Shown here: positions 1-6,958 of the stretch, piece by piece | Layout of the letters: every line of letters begins with the position of its first letter | How positions within the stretch are numbered: position 1 is the stretch's first letter | Source: Bacteroidota bacterium | GTDB taxonomy: Bacteria > Bacteroidota > Bacteroidia > JAADEI01 | DNA: 7,060 bases | Assembly (NCBI GenBank): GCA_024280615.1 | Contig: JAJRPU010000074.1 | Coordinates: 1-7,060 of the forward strand | Direction of reading: 5' to 3' | Notes under the pieces: model-generated | Database searches by the model: none | Told to the model about the DNA's origin: nothing | Seen by the model: the letters and a program-made list of their open reading frames with translations, nothing else | Position numbers and translations under genes: made by a program

Positions 1-11
1 AAGGATACAAA

Positions 12-890
12 ATGCTGGGTGATTGGGCTCCTAAATTTAGCAAGGATCTGGGATTTAGAGTTATAAGTATTGAACCTGCTTACATAATACACAAAACCAA
101 TGAAAAGGTTACCCCAGACATTGTATTGGCTTCTGATAAGTTAAGAGAATCTCTTATAATGGAGTGGACTAAAGCACAAATTCTAAGGGATGATAAATTA
201 AACCAAATCAAAAAGTATTTACGATTATCACCTCAAGATATGGCTATGTATGTAAGTGCCCAATCTTGTGAAAATATTGATGTAGTTGTTGTAATTCCTA
301 CTAGAAGTGAAGAAAACTTCAAACAAAACCTAAAAAAGGAAGTATCTATACCACTGATTTCTTATAATTTTGATAACCACGAGTCTAAAAAAGTTTTGAA
401 AAAGATATTCGGCAAGTTTAAAGTTCAAGAAACAGAATCATTTTTTCAAAGGGAGATTGTAATAGAAAGAATTCCTTATGTATTCCCGGACATAGACTTA
501 TCCAATCTTACAGAGAGACAAATAGTAGACTATTTCTGCAGTGCTATCTTAACCATATTAAAGAACAAGCGGGAAGGAGAAACATTCACAATTGAGGATT
601 TAACCCGAACAGCCCTTAAAACCGTTTTCTTTGATTTATTAGGCTTACATAAAAGACGACAAATCATGAAAGCATTCAGACAACTTATGCATATTTTGAT
701 AGAGAAACATCAGTTGCTAAATGGAGTTATTAAGCGCATTCCTAACGATCATGCAACCTGGCAAATAATATGGACTGTTACAGAACGAGAAAACAAGATC
801 AAACAAATAGCAAGAAAACTGGACATTTTTAGAAAGAATATAAAGGGTTCTCATCCAAGAGTTATTCCTGGTCTAGAGGACTTTACATAA
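12..890 (+). CDS. Unrecognised protein, PD-(D/E)XK nuclease-like N-terminal half
   Basis: I do not recognise this 292-residue protein as a named family. The first 120 residues have the order expected of a PD-(D/E)XK nuclease core: P35-D36 opening a hydrophobic strand, a second strand with E51-W-T-K54, a helix with Q65 (LNQIKKYL), then strands at 89-95 and 113-120. The usual E-x-K is altered: position 53 is Thr and the Lys is one residue later, so catalysis is uncertain. Residues 165-255 are helical and could form a winged-helix-like domain; the C-terminus is basic. There is no signal peptide, so it is probably cytoplasmic. The ATG at 12 has AAGGA at 1-5 as a possible ribosome binding site, but the frame is open to the left edge, so the true start may lie outside. 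The gene is clearly more AT-rich than the fibre gene and converges on the leftward cluster, which hints at an accessory origin. The reading frame is secure; the fold is inference. Confidence 0.75.
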   Translation: MLGDWAPKFSKDLGFRVISIEPAYIIHKTNEKVTPDIVLASDKLRESLIMEWTKAQILRDDKLNQIKKYLRLSPQDMAMYVSAQSCENIDVVVVIPTRSEENFKQNLKKEVSIPLISYNFDNHESKKVLKKIFGKFKVQETESFFQREIVIERIPYVFPDIDLSNLTERQIVDYFCSAILTILKNKREGETFTIEDLTRTALKTVFFDLLGLHKRRQIMKAFRQLMHILIEKHQLLNGVIKRIPNDHATWQIIWTVTERENKIKQIARKLDIFRKNIKGSHPRVIPGLEDFT

Positions 891-921
891 ATAACATACA
901 AATGCCACTATAAATCAGCAA

Positions 922-1041
922 TCATTTTACACGTTCTGAAATTAGCACCGTACCCACCCAGTAACCATTGGTGTTGCCTGATATTGCTGTACGTATCTGA
1001 GTTTGAGTGTCTACAACCCGAGATATAGGTTTAAAATGCAT
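922..1041 (-). CDS. 39-codon small ORF of unknown status (possible gene remnant or out-of-frame tail)
   Basis: This short frame starts at an ATG that overlaps the last codons of the DUF4139 gene in another frame and ends at TGA (922-924). Its second half (GNTNGYWVGTVLISERVK) has the alternating polar and hydrophobic look of a real beta-rich protein end, not of random sequence. The frame is open upstream only to a TAA at 1063-1065. It could be a tiny translationally coupled gene, the remnant of a lost gene, or a tail once joined to the upstream gene and separated by a frameshift. The upstream protein already ends where its family usually does, which weighs against the last option. No ribosome binding site or known family is recognised. 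Confidence 0.25.
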   Translation of the reverse strand: MHFKPISRVVDTQTQIRTAISGNTNGYWVGTVLISERVK

Positions 1042-2707
1042 CTTTTGTAAACGTTGAAATGCTTATTTCATATTTGCGTTTCGTTATGAAAGTGATTTCG
1101 TAAGTGAGGTTAATTGTTTTGGATGACGTGACGGGTATTTCCCATTCAATGTAGTGGTCTGTTCCTTTTTGGGCTTGTGTCATTTTGAATTGCTCTATAC
1201 CTGAGATAGTGAAGTTAAGCAATTGGGATTTGAGTTCTATGACTGTGGCATATTTAATAATGAGAGAATCTGATGAAGTAGTGGAAATGGAAACAGAAAA
1301 TCTGATGGTTTTCTTTCTTTTGAACAACCCCGCTTGTTCTATAACTTCAATTTGTTTGGTCTTAACTCGTATAAGCGGATGGGATATAATGGGCAATTTT
1401 ATTGATTTTTCTGCAGTTTCTTCAACTGTGAGGTTTCGCCTGCCCATCAAATTACCATTATAGAATAAGGAAACAGTTTGTGCTATTATAGGTCTGATTT
1501 CCTCAAGTGGAAGGTTAAGTGTGTGAACAACGACTTCAGAACCAGAGAAGGCATACAAGTCAATTGTGGCATCTTTAACTGTTTTGCTAATAATGTTAAA
1601 AGACCTAACTGAACCATCAAAGATGGTGGCATTGCGAATCCGTATTATCGTCGGCAGAAGTTTGGATTGGTCAATGGAAATTTCAGGTGCATCTATTGGC
1701 TCTGCCGTCAATTTAAACTCTGAAGTTGTTCTATCGGGTTGAATTTGAACTCCCCCTCCAAATTTGGGGGCATACAATTTACCTCCCCGTCTTCTAAATA
1801 AAGGTCTATAAATACGATTTGCCTTCGCAGAGATAACAAGATATTGGTAAGGCGATTTCCTAACTTTTGTTTTTGGGGGTTCCACTGCTTCGGGATAATA
1901 CACTATTGTCGTATTTTTCCAATCTATTCTTGTGTTTTGAGACACTTTAATAATCCAGTCTACTTTTACGTTGGGCGTGTCTATGCCTGCTTTTGTTGTA
2001 ACATAAACGTTCATTAATGGTGTCAGAGAGAATGACCTTGAATACACACGGACAACTATTTTATATCTGCCCTGTTTATTGGCATAGGGCTTTATTATTA
2101 ACACTTTTCGTGTTTTCAGGGCTGGTTTACCTCTATCAAGAAATGCACTAATTGATTTGATTTGCTCATCCAATTTTTCAATAATAGTTTCAAGATATGT
2201 TTTTCTTACTAATAGAGATTCACTGGCGATGAGGTGATAGGCGAGCCACATATCAAGGGTTTCGTCAAGGGCATCGGCATTCTCTGGTAACTCCCAGTTC
2301 TTTTCAAGCAAACTCAACCCCCTTTCCACTGTTTCAAGTTTTATTTTAAGTCTTCTCAAGGTGTCTTTCAAAACTTCAAGAGAATCTTTCCATTTTTCAT
2401 ATCTTTTAGACGGATTCACGTTATCTGGATTAACGGGTTCATTAATCATTTCAACTGTGAGAGCGGGCAAAAATGGAACTGCCCATGCTTCTGGTTGCTG
2501 AAAGGCATTAGAAGGAAGGGCTACCCTTATTCTCATAGCAGGATTAGCAATATCAAATTCTTTACTGAAGTAAAGAGTTGCTAAGTCGTTTCCTGTCAAT
2601 ATCACAGAATCAAGAGTCCAATCTTTTAGATTGGTTCGCACAACTTTTGCATACACACTGCTGGTTATCTCAAAACACAAAAATGCCAGTATAACAAGCC
2701 TTATCAT
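1031..2707 (-). CDS. Exported DUF4139-family protein with central coiled coil
   Basis: The function of this family is not well defined; some members are annotated as mucoidy inhibitor MuiA-like. I chose the ATG at 2707 (558 residues) over an in-frame TTG at 2743, because residues 1-20 then form a clean signal peptide (MIRLVILAFLCFEITSSVYA, then K21), so the product is exported. Residues about 21-95 match the position of the N-terminal beta domain. Residues about 101-190 are charged and helical, probably a coiled coil. The rest resembles DUF4139: KVSQNTRIDWKNTTIVYYP at 254-272 corresponds to the family's AxVxQxTGEDW strand, and LFYNGNLMGRRNL at 414-426 to its GxxVG turn. GED is replaced by RID, so this is a divergent member. 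The gene lies 82 bp downstream of the fibre-like gene, with no clear promoter in between, and may share its transcript. No T9SS tail is seen. The family call rests on motif order, not on a search. Confidence 0.75.
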   Translation of the reverse strand: MIRLVILAFLCFEITSSVYAKVVRTNLKDWTLDSVILTGNDLATLYFSKEFDIANPAMRIRVALPSNAFQQPEAWAVPFLPALTVEMINEPVNPDNVNPSKRYEKWKDSLEVLKDTLRRLKIKLETVERGLSLLEKNWELPENADALDETLDMWLAYHLIASESLLVRKTYLETIIEKLDEQIKSISAFLDRGKPALKTRKVLIIKPYANKQGRYKIVVRVYSRSFSLTPLMNVYVTTKAGIDTPNVKVDWIIKVSQNTRIDWKNTTIVYYPEAVEPPKTKVRKSPYQYLVISAKANRIYRPLFRRRGGKLYAPKFGGGVQIQPDRTTSEFKLTAEPIDAPEISIDQSKLLPTIIRIRNATIFDGSVRSFNIISKTVKDATIDLYAFSGSEVVVHTLNLPLEEIRPIIAQTVSLFYNGNLMGRRNLTVEETAEKSIKLPIISHPLIRVKTKQIEVIEQAGLFKRKKTIRFSVSISTTSSDSLIIKYATVIELKSQLLNFTISGIEQFKMTQAQKGTDHYIEWEIPVTSSKTINLTYEITFITKRKYEISISTFTKDAF

Positions 2708-2721
2708 CTTTAAAAGTTTTT

Positions 2722-2758
2722 TGCCTAAGTTAATAAAAAGCAAATAGTGTGCCTAAGT
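2722..2758. repeat. Pair of 9-bp direct repeats upstream of the DUF4139 gene
   Basis: TGCCTAAGT occurs at 2722-2730 and again at 2750-2758, with a period of 28 bp, in the 82-bp gap between the fibre-like and DUF4139 genes. The spacing is close to three helical turns, so it could be a pair of protein-binding sites, but chance is also possible. Nothing else recognisable is seen in this gap. Confidence 0.3.
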
Positions 2759-2789
2759 GTAAACTTATTTTAACTGTTACGGAGCGAAC

Positions 2790-4532
2790 CTACTGAGTTC
2801 CTCTTAATTCTTCAACTTCCTTTCTCAATCGTTGAACTTCCATATAGAGTTCTTGTATTGCCTTTGTTAGCACTGGCACCAATTCCGCATAACTCATGCC
2901 CTTAATGGAATTGTCCACTCCTCCAAACCTTACTACTTCTGGAATGACTTTATAAACGTCCTCGGCGATGAACCCTATGTGCGTGAGAGAATCAGGGAAT
3001 TTGCTCCACTGATATGTTACTGGTTTTAATGCCATAACTTCTTTAAGTCCGTATTGCAACGGCTCAATGTTTTTCTTCTCGTGCTTCGTGGAGGTTTGTA
3101 TAACTCCGTTTACTGCCCATACTTCCTGCCATCTGTGAATGCTATTACCAAGCAATCGGCTACCATCGGCGTCGCTAATCAAGTGTCCACCGGTCATAAA
3201 CGTTTCATTTCCCGGTATTTCAAAATATACGATACCGTCGGCGTTATTTATCGGTCCTACTGTGTTTGTGAAGTATATATAAAACACTTTTCCTATGGCT
3301 GGATTCTCAACCCTCATAAATTCCCCATTAGTGCCTCCCACATTGGTCATATGCAAAGGTGCTTGAGGGACAGGTACCCTCAACCCAAAGAATCCGTTAT
3401 TACGTGCAGTGATTATGTTCTGGAATGCTGTTCCGGCAGGACGGTCATAGTTAAGTCTAAACACAGAGTCAGTTCCAACTACTTCTATGCCCATGGCATA
3501 TCCAGTATTGCTTCCAATTTGATGAAGAATCACCCATGGACGGCTCTGGGCGGAAATAGTAAGTGCTGTTGTTGGAGAAGCGTCATAAACATGGAATCTG
3601 GTTTGCGGAGTGGTTGTCCCTATGCCTACTCTCACACCATCATCGTATATAAGCGAATTGCATAACTCTGTACCTGTCCACTTGGCAACATAATTTGTTT
3701 GAATTGTTGAACATACTGAATCAAAAGGTGCGGGCTTTATTTGCCATTGATTACCATCCCAGATTAAAACATCTCCTGCTGCCGTCCCGCTTTGCAGTTG
3801 TATAGGGCTTCCTGTTGTCCCATTTCCAATAATAGGACTTTGTGTTTGAGCCACTTGAGAACCCCATGTGTCCTGACTTAATGTCCACTGCGAACCATCC
3901 CACTTCCAGACCTGTCCCGGTGCTGTTCCGGGACCGAAAGTAATAGGGTTGACTGTGGTTCCATCACCAACAATAGGCGACTGGGTCTGTGCAACTTGAT
4001 TGCCCCAGCTATCTTGGTCTAACACCCACTGGGTTCCGTCCCATTTCCAGACCTGCCCGGATGCTGTTCCCGAAGCAAATGTGATAGGGTTTGCAGTGGT
4101 CCCATCTCCTACTATTGGCGATTGAGTCTGAGCCACCTGACTACCCCAATTGTCTCCACCAAGAGCATTGGCATCCTGCCATTGAGGAGAGGCACCGGGA
4201 CCTTGAGACACAAGGACTTGCCCGGCAGTGCCCGCATTCCCTCCAGGCATTAAAGCACCACTAAATTGAATGTTTCCAGCAACATCAAGGTTTTCAGACG
4301 GATTAGCAATGCCTATTCCAACCCTTCCATCTGGTTGGACAACCAAATAGGGATTTGCAGACCCTTCAACCTCCACTTGAAGCACAGGAAAGTTATATCC
4401 CGAAGGTGCTATTACATGCAGACGAGCCTGTGGACCAGTTGTGCCAACACCTATGTTCTGTGCAAAAACTTTTGATAAAGAAAGACTTAATAAAATTCCT
4501 AATATGCCTGCCAGAGTTATCCCCCTTTGCAT
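2790..4532 (-). CDS. Secreted tail-fibre-like protein with VGIG repeats and C-terminal S74 chaperone domain
   Basis: This 580-residue protein is probably an extracellular trimeric fibre or adhesin. Residues 1-24 are a signal peptide ending VFA, before Q25. VGIG-type motifs, common in bacterial and phage fibre proteins, occur at 28-40, 71-84 and 302-315. Residues 127-267 hold three tandem 47-residue repeats (WGSQVAQTQSPIVGDGTT, then a WDGxQW end); residues 101-118 look like a decayed extra copy of the repeat end. Residues about 479-580 match the peptidase S74 intramolecular chaperone: S481 and K486 have the Ser-to-Lys spacing of the self-cleavage dyad in phage endosialidases, followed by HIGFIAEDV and a closing coiled coil (about 559-577). 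In known members this domain trimerises the fibre and then cuts itself off; here that is inferred. C275 and C291 could pair. The ATG at 4532 is the only start giving a signal peptide. The gene has its own promoter and no visible Shine-Dalgarno sequence. No T9SS tail is present, so its route across the outer membrane is unknown. Ligand unknown. Confidence 0.88.
   Translation of the reverse strand: MQRGITLAGILGILLSLSLSKVFAQNIGVGTTGPQARLHVIAPSGYNFPVLQVEVEGSANPYLVVQPDGRVGIGIANPSENLDVAGNIQFSGALMPGGNAGTAGQVLVSQGPGASPQWQDANALGGDNWGSQVAQTQSPIVGDGTTANPITFASGTASGQVWKWDGTQWVLDQDSWGNQVAQTQSPIVGDGTTVNPITFGPGTAPGQVWKWDGSQWTLSQDTWGSQVAQTQSPIIGNGTTGSPIQLQSGTAAGDVLIWDGNQWQIKPAPFDSVCSTIQTNYVAKWTGTELCNSLIYDDGVRVGIGTTTPQTRFHVYDASPTTALTISAQSRPWVILHQIGSNTGYAMGIEVVGTDSVFRLNYDRPAGTAFQNIITARNNGFFGLRVPVPQAPLHMTNVGGTNGEFMRVENPAIGKVFYIYFTNTVGPINNADGIVYFEIPGNETFMTGGHLISDADGSRLLGNSIHRWQEVWAVNGVIQTSTKHEKKNIEPLQYGLKEVMALKPVTYQWSKFPDSLTHIGFIAEDVYKVIPEVVRFGGVDNSIKGMSYAELVPVLTKAIQELYMEVQRLRKEVEELRGTQ
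3732..4154 (-). repeat. Three tandem 141-bp coding repeats (47 residues each)
   Basis: The units lie at 4154-4014, 4013-3873 and 3872-3732 (residues 127-173, 174-220, 221-267 of the fibre-like protein). Units 1 and 2 are close at the protein level; unit 3 is more diverged, especially in its second half (SPIQLQ in place of NPITF, and LIWDG in place of WKWDG). The DNA copies differ at many third codon positions, so this is an old, protein-constrained duplication and not recent slippage. Unit length is exact, with no indels between copies. Confidence 0.9.
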
Positions 4533-4556
4533 ATCAAAGCTGATTTTATGTTAAAA

Positions 4557-4587
4557 CAAAATTAAGAGCTATACTACTAAAAGCAAA
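4557..4587 (-). promoter_or_regulatory. Bacteroidota-type promoter for the fibre-like gene
   Basis: Reading leftward, TTTG (4587-4584) and TAATTTTG (4564-4557) match the Bacteroidota -33 (TTTG) and -7 (TAnnTTTG) consensus with a 19-bp spacer, within the usual 19-21 bp. Transcription would start near 4550, giving a leader of about 17 nt before the ATG at 4532. The -7 block is shared with the hydrolase promoter. Confidence 0.65.
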
Positions 4588-4598
4588 ATCAAGATAGC

Positions 4599-4618
4599 AA
4601 AAGACTGCTTAACAGTCT
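4599..4618 (-). terminator. Short hairpin after the hydrolase gene, possible weak terminator
   Basis: Just past the hydrolase stop codon, AGACTG (4618-4613) and CAGTCT (4607-4602) form a 6-bp stem with a 5-nt loop in the leftward direction. The stem runs into a short T tract (TTTT, then G). The stem and T tract are short, so termination may be partial. Its place between the hydrolase stop and the fibre promoter supports the call. Confidence 0.5.
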
Positions 4619-4619
4619 C

Positions 4620-6884
4620 TTATTTCACAAACCGTCTACTATAAACATTTCCTGCTTCGTCAAAAACATTAATCACATATACTCCCCTGCTCCAAGACCT
4701 CATATCAATAACCACTGGCTCCCAAACATTTTCCATAACAGCAACCATTCTGCCGGAAACATCTAGCACTTCAACCCTATCAATACGTCCTGAACCCTTG
4801 AACCACAACTTCAAATAGTCATCCCCAATAACCATAAGACCTATGTTCTCAGGTATTTCAGAACTCATCACATAAGAAGCCTGAACAATAATCATATCAT
4901 ATGCATAACAACCTTCGCTGTTAAATGCATGCAAAGTGACTGTATGAGGCAATGTATCTGGCAACCATACCGTTACAGAATCATTATTAATAACAAACAT
5001 TCCATTATCAAATTCCCACACTATTGAATCGTAACCACTACCAGCGATAGTTAATGTTACGGCGTTACCCATCACGGAAGCCACTGCTCGGACAACTATT
5101 CTTTCTGGACGTAATATGGTCATATAAACTGTATCGCTAACACAACCCCATTGCGAAATCTCCACTGCCCCATAGGTAAAGACTCCAAAGGAATCCATAG
5201 ACACGGTCAGGGAACCTCCCCCAACCAAAGCCGTATCGGGAACCACCCCGACCATTGAGGTATCGGGCAACCAGATAACAGATGACCCTGACTCTATATT
5301 TACTTCCAACGTATATGTTTGCTCTTCTCCGCATAATAAGACGGAATCTTCTACAGGAATAGGTTCCGGAATAGGAGCGACAAAAACTGTTGCATAGAGG
5401 GTGTCGCTAAAACATCCAGTTGATGAATCAAAGGCGAATACTGAAACCTGTGAAAACCCAGTGTCCAAGAACAACAATTCAATATTATTACCTGCCATGT
5501 ATGATGCCGCAATATTAGCAGAGTCCCAAATCCAATGATAAAGCCACGCTGAATCGCCCAAGACAGAGATATTCAAGGTTGCTGGAACACCGCACAGAAC
5601 AGTTGAATCAATTGCCGAAAGTCCGGAAATAACAGGATTTTCATACTTTCTCACATAGAATCTTATTGTATCACCGGCACATAACAACTCATTGAACTCA
5701 ATTACGAATATCTCATGCAATCCGGGGGAATCTATGTTTAATATCAGTTCTGGACCGTGGTTATCTTGAATGACTGTTACCTTGGAAGTGTCATAGAACC
5801 ACCAGAATTGAGATAGTGGTCCGCCCTGCACTTGAAAAGTTACGGTGTATTCGTCTTCGCACAGATAAATGGTATCAAGTGGGAATACTTTAATTGTTTG
5901 AGGTTTGATTCTTTCATAAATGAATCTTGTAGTAAAGGGCAACATAGTATCTGACCAGAAGTTATTAGGCGAGTCGGCATCCCATGAGCCATTATCTGAG
6001 CCATCAAGCATGTGCAATTGCCTGAAGGATACTACCAACTCGTGGTCAATCCCGAGATTCCTTGCCCGCTGAGCTATATAGTATGCCCCAAAGGACTTAG
6101 GTAAAGTAGGTAGTCCGAAGGGATGGTCATAAAGAAAAGGAACTACATCGTCATACGGGCTATGCATCATCAAAACAGGAGGGTCAGATGCTGTTTCCAT
6201 AAATAATGTGTCACCAAGTCCACCCCAATAATCCAAGGCTGCAAAAATTGAGGAGGAGTTAGGATAATTGTTTCCTTCACAATCAAGGCAGCCAAGGTCT
6301 GGAGCAAACAGTTGTGCGTATGAGCAAGCAGGTCTTTCACTCTCTTTGTCCACATAAGCAGTATGAAGAGCCATGTAGCCACCTGCCGAGGTTCCTCCAA
6401 AGAAAATTTTTGTTGTATCGATGCCATAAGTAGAAGCGAAGAATTTAAAGAACCGAACAGCAGCTTTAGCGTCTTGAATAGCTCTGTAAACGGCTCTTTC
6501 GGCAGAACAAGAGCTCCAAGGCATAAAGCCTTTTCTGTATTCTAAAGTAACGGTAACGAAGCCCTTTCGAGCAAAAGAATCGCAAAGGGCATACATCTCG
6601 TCCACGTCTTTTCTGCCAGTTAAAAAGCCTCCTGAATGCGCAAATATGATAAGAGGGCGACGAGTGTGTGTATCCACAGAAGATGAGGGCATAAAAATGT
6701 CCATTAGCAAATCTTGATCGGGATACGGAAAATACCACTTAGGTGCCGTGCCATATTGAACATTAAATAAAGTGTCTATTTGGTTAAAAATTGGTTTTTT
6801 ATATCTGCGAGCATCGGGCTGTCCATTAAGGAAATAGGGGATCAAGACGAACACCATTGTAATAAGCTGGTTAATCCACTTCAT
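4620..6884 (-). CDS. T9SS-secreted alpha/beta-hydrolase (carboxylesterase-like) with Ig/PKD-like modules
   Basis: This 754-residue secreted enzyme probably hydrolyses ester bonds; the substrate is unknown. Residues 1-22 are a signal peptide. Residues about 40-326 form an alpha/beta-hydrolase domain: HSGG at 83-86 (oxyanion hole), nucleophile elbow GTSAGG with S166, probable acid D245 before VVP, and probable base H291. A Cys-x-x-Cys (C199, C202) lies in a loop before YWGGLGDT. Residues about 329-668 contain four Ig/PKD-like modules. The first three each have a cysteine near both ends (C342/C402, C431/C491, C518/C581), likely disulfides; the fourth keeps only C659. Residues about 676-754 are a T9SS type A sorting domain (EVLDVSGRMV, then SRGVYVINVFDEAG and a basic end), which in known systems directs outer-membrane export and is removed when cargo is anchored or released. 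The ATG at 6884 gives the signal peptide; no Shine-Dalgarno sequence is visible. A promoter lies 43 bp upstream. Peptidase or acyltransferase activity cannot be excluded. Confidence 0.9.
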   Translation of the reverse strand: MKWINQLITMVFVLIPYFLNGQPDARRYKKPIFNQIDTLFNVQYGTAPKWYFPYPDQDLLMDIFMPSSSVDTHTRRPLIIFAHSGGFLTGRKDVDEMYALCDSFARKGFVTVTLEYRKGFMPWSSCSAERAVYRAIQDAKAAVRFFKFFASTYGIDTTKIFFGGTSAGGYMALHTAYVDKESERPACSYAQLFAPDLGCLDCEGNNYPNSSSIFAALDYWGGLGDTLFMETASDPPVLMMHSPYDDVVPFLYDHPFGLPTLPKSFGAYYIAQRARNLGIDHELVVSFRQLHMLDGSDNGSWDADSPNNFWSDTMLPFTTRFIYERIKPQTIKVFPLDTIYLCEDEYTVTFQVQGGPLSQFWWFYDTSKVTVIQDNHGPELILNIDSPGLHEIFVIEFNELLCAGDTIRFYVRKYENPVISGLSAIDSTVLCGVPATLNISVLGDSAWLYHWIWDSANIAASYMAGNNIELLFLDTGFSQVSVFAFDSSTGCFSDTLYATVFVAPIPEPIPVEDSVLLCGEEQTYTLEVNIESGSSVIWLPDTSMVGVVPDTALVGGGSLTVSMDSFGVFTYGAVEISQWGCVSDTVYMTILRPERIVVRAVASVMGNAVTLTIAGSGYDSIVWEFDNGMFVINNDSVTVWLPDTLPHTVTLHAFNSEGCYAYDMIIVQASYVMSSEIPENIGLMVIGDDYLKLWFKGSGRIDRVEVLDVSGRMVAVMENVWEPVVIDMRSWSRGVYVINVFDEAGNVYSRRFVK

Positions 6885-6926
6885 AGCAGGTTACTTTTAG
6901 GTAAACTTTCAAAGCATGCTCTTATG

Positions 6927-6958
6927 CAAAATTAAGAGATTTTTCACAAATGCACAAC
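6927..6958 (-). promoter_or_regulatory. Bacteroidota-type promoter for the hydrolase gene
   Basis: Reading leftward, GTTG (6958-6955) and TAATTTTG (6934-6927) match the -33 and -7 consensus, with one mismatch in the -33 box and a 20-bp spacer. Transcription would start near 6920, giving a leader of about 35 nt. The -7 box sits in an inverted repeat, CTCTTA (6919-6924) with TAAGAG (6933-6938), which could form an operator. An 8-bp palindrome, AGCATGCT, follows at 6913-6920. Confidence 0.55.

Noticed and set aside
891..1030. Terminator between the convergent genes
   Set aside because: I looked for a stem with a T tract on both strands and found no convincing one.
1185..1463. 92-codon plus-strand frame opposite the DUF4139 gene
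   Set aside because: Antisense shadow of a supported gene with no recognisable motif or promoter.
2708..2743. TTG start extending the DUF4139 protein by 12 residues
   Set aside because: The ATG at 2707 begins a compact signal peptide directly; the extension would put a charged, less typical stretch before it.
2708..2789. Promoter for the DUF4139 gene (CTATTTG near 2741-2747, read leftward)
   Set aside because: It lacks the two bases between TA and TTTG and has no well-spaced -33 box.
3054..3665. 203-codon plus-strand frame opposite the fibre-like gene
   Set aside because: It lies wholly antisense to a well-supported gene, its translation has no coherent domain or signal, and its composition follows from the opposite strand.
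2790..4532. Fibre-like gene as part of a prophage
   Set aside because: It has a signal peptide and its neighbours are exported host-type proteins; no phage structural, lysis or integrase gene is seen in the window.
6170..6738. Two minus-strand frames (6170-6427 and 6466-6738) inside the hydrolase gene
   Set aside because: They overlap the catalytic domain in another frame and lack protein-like features.
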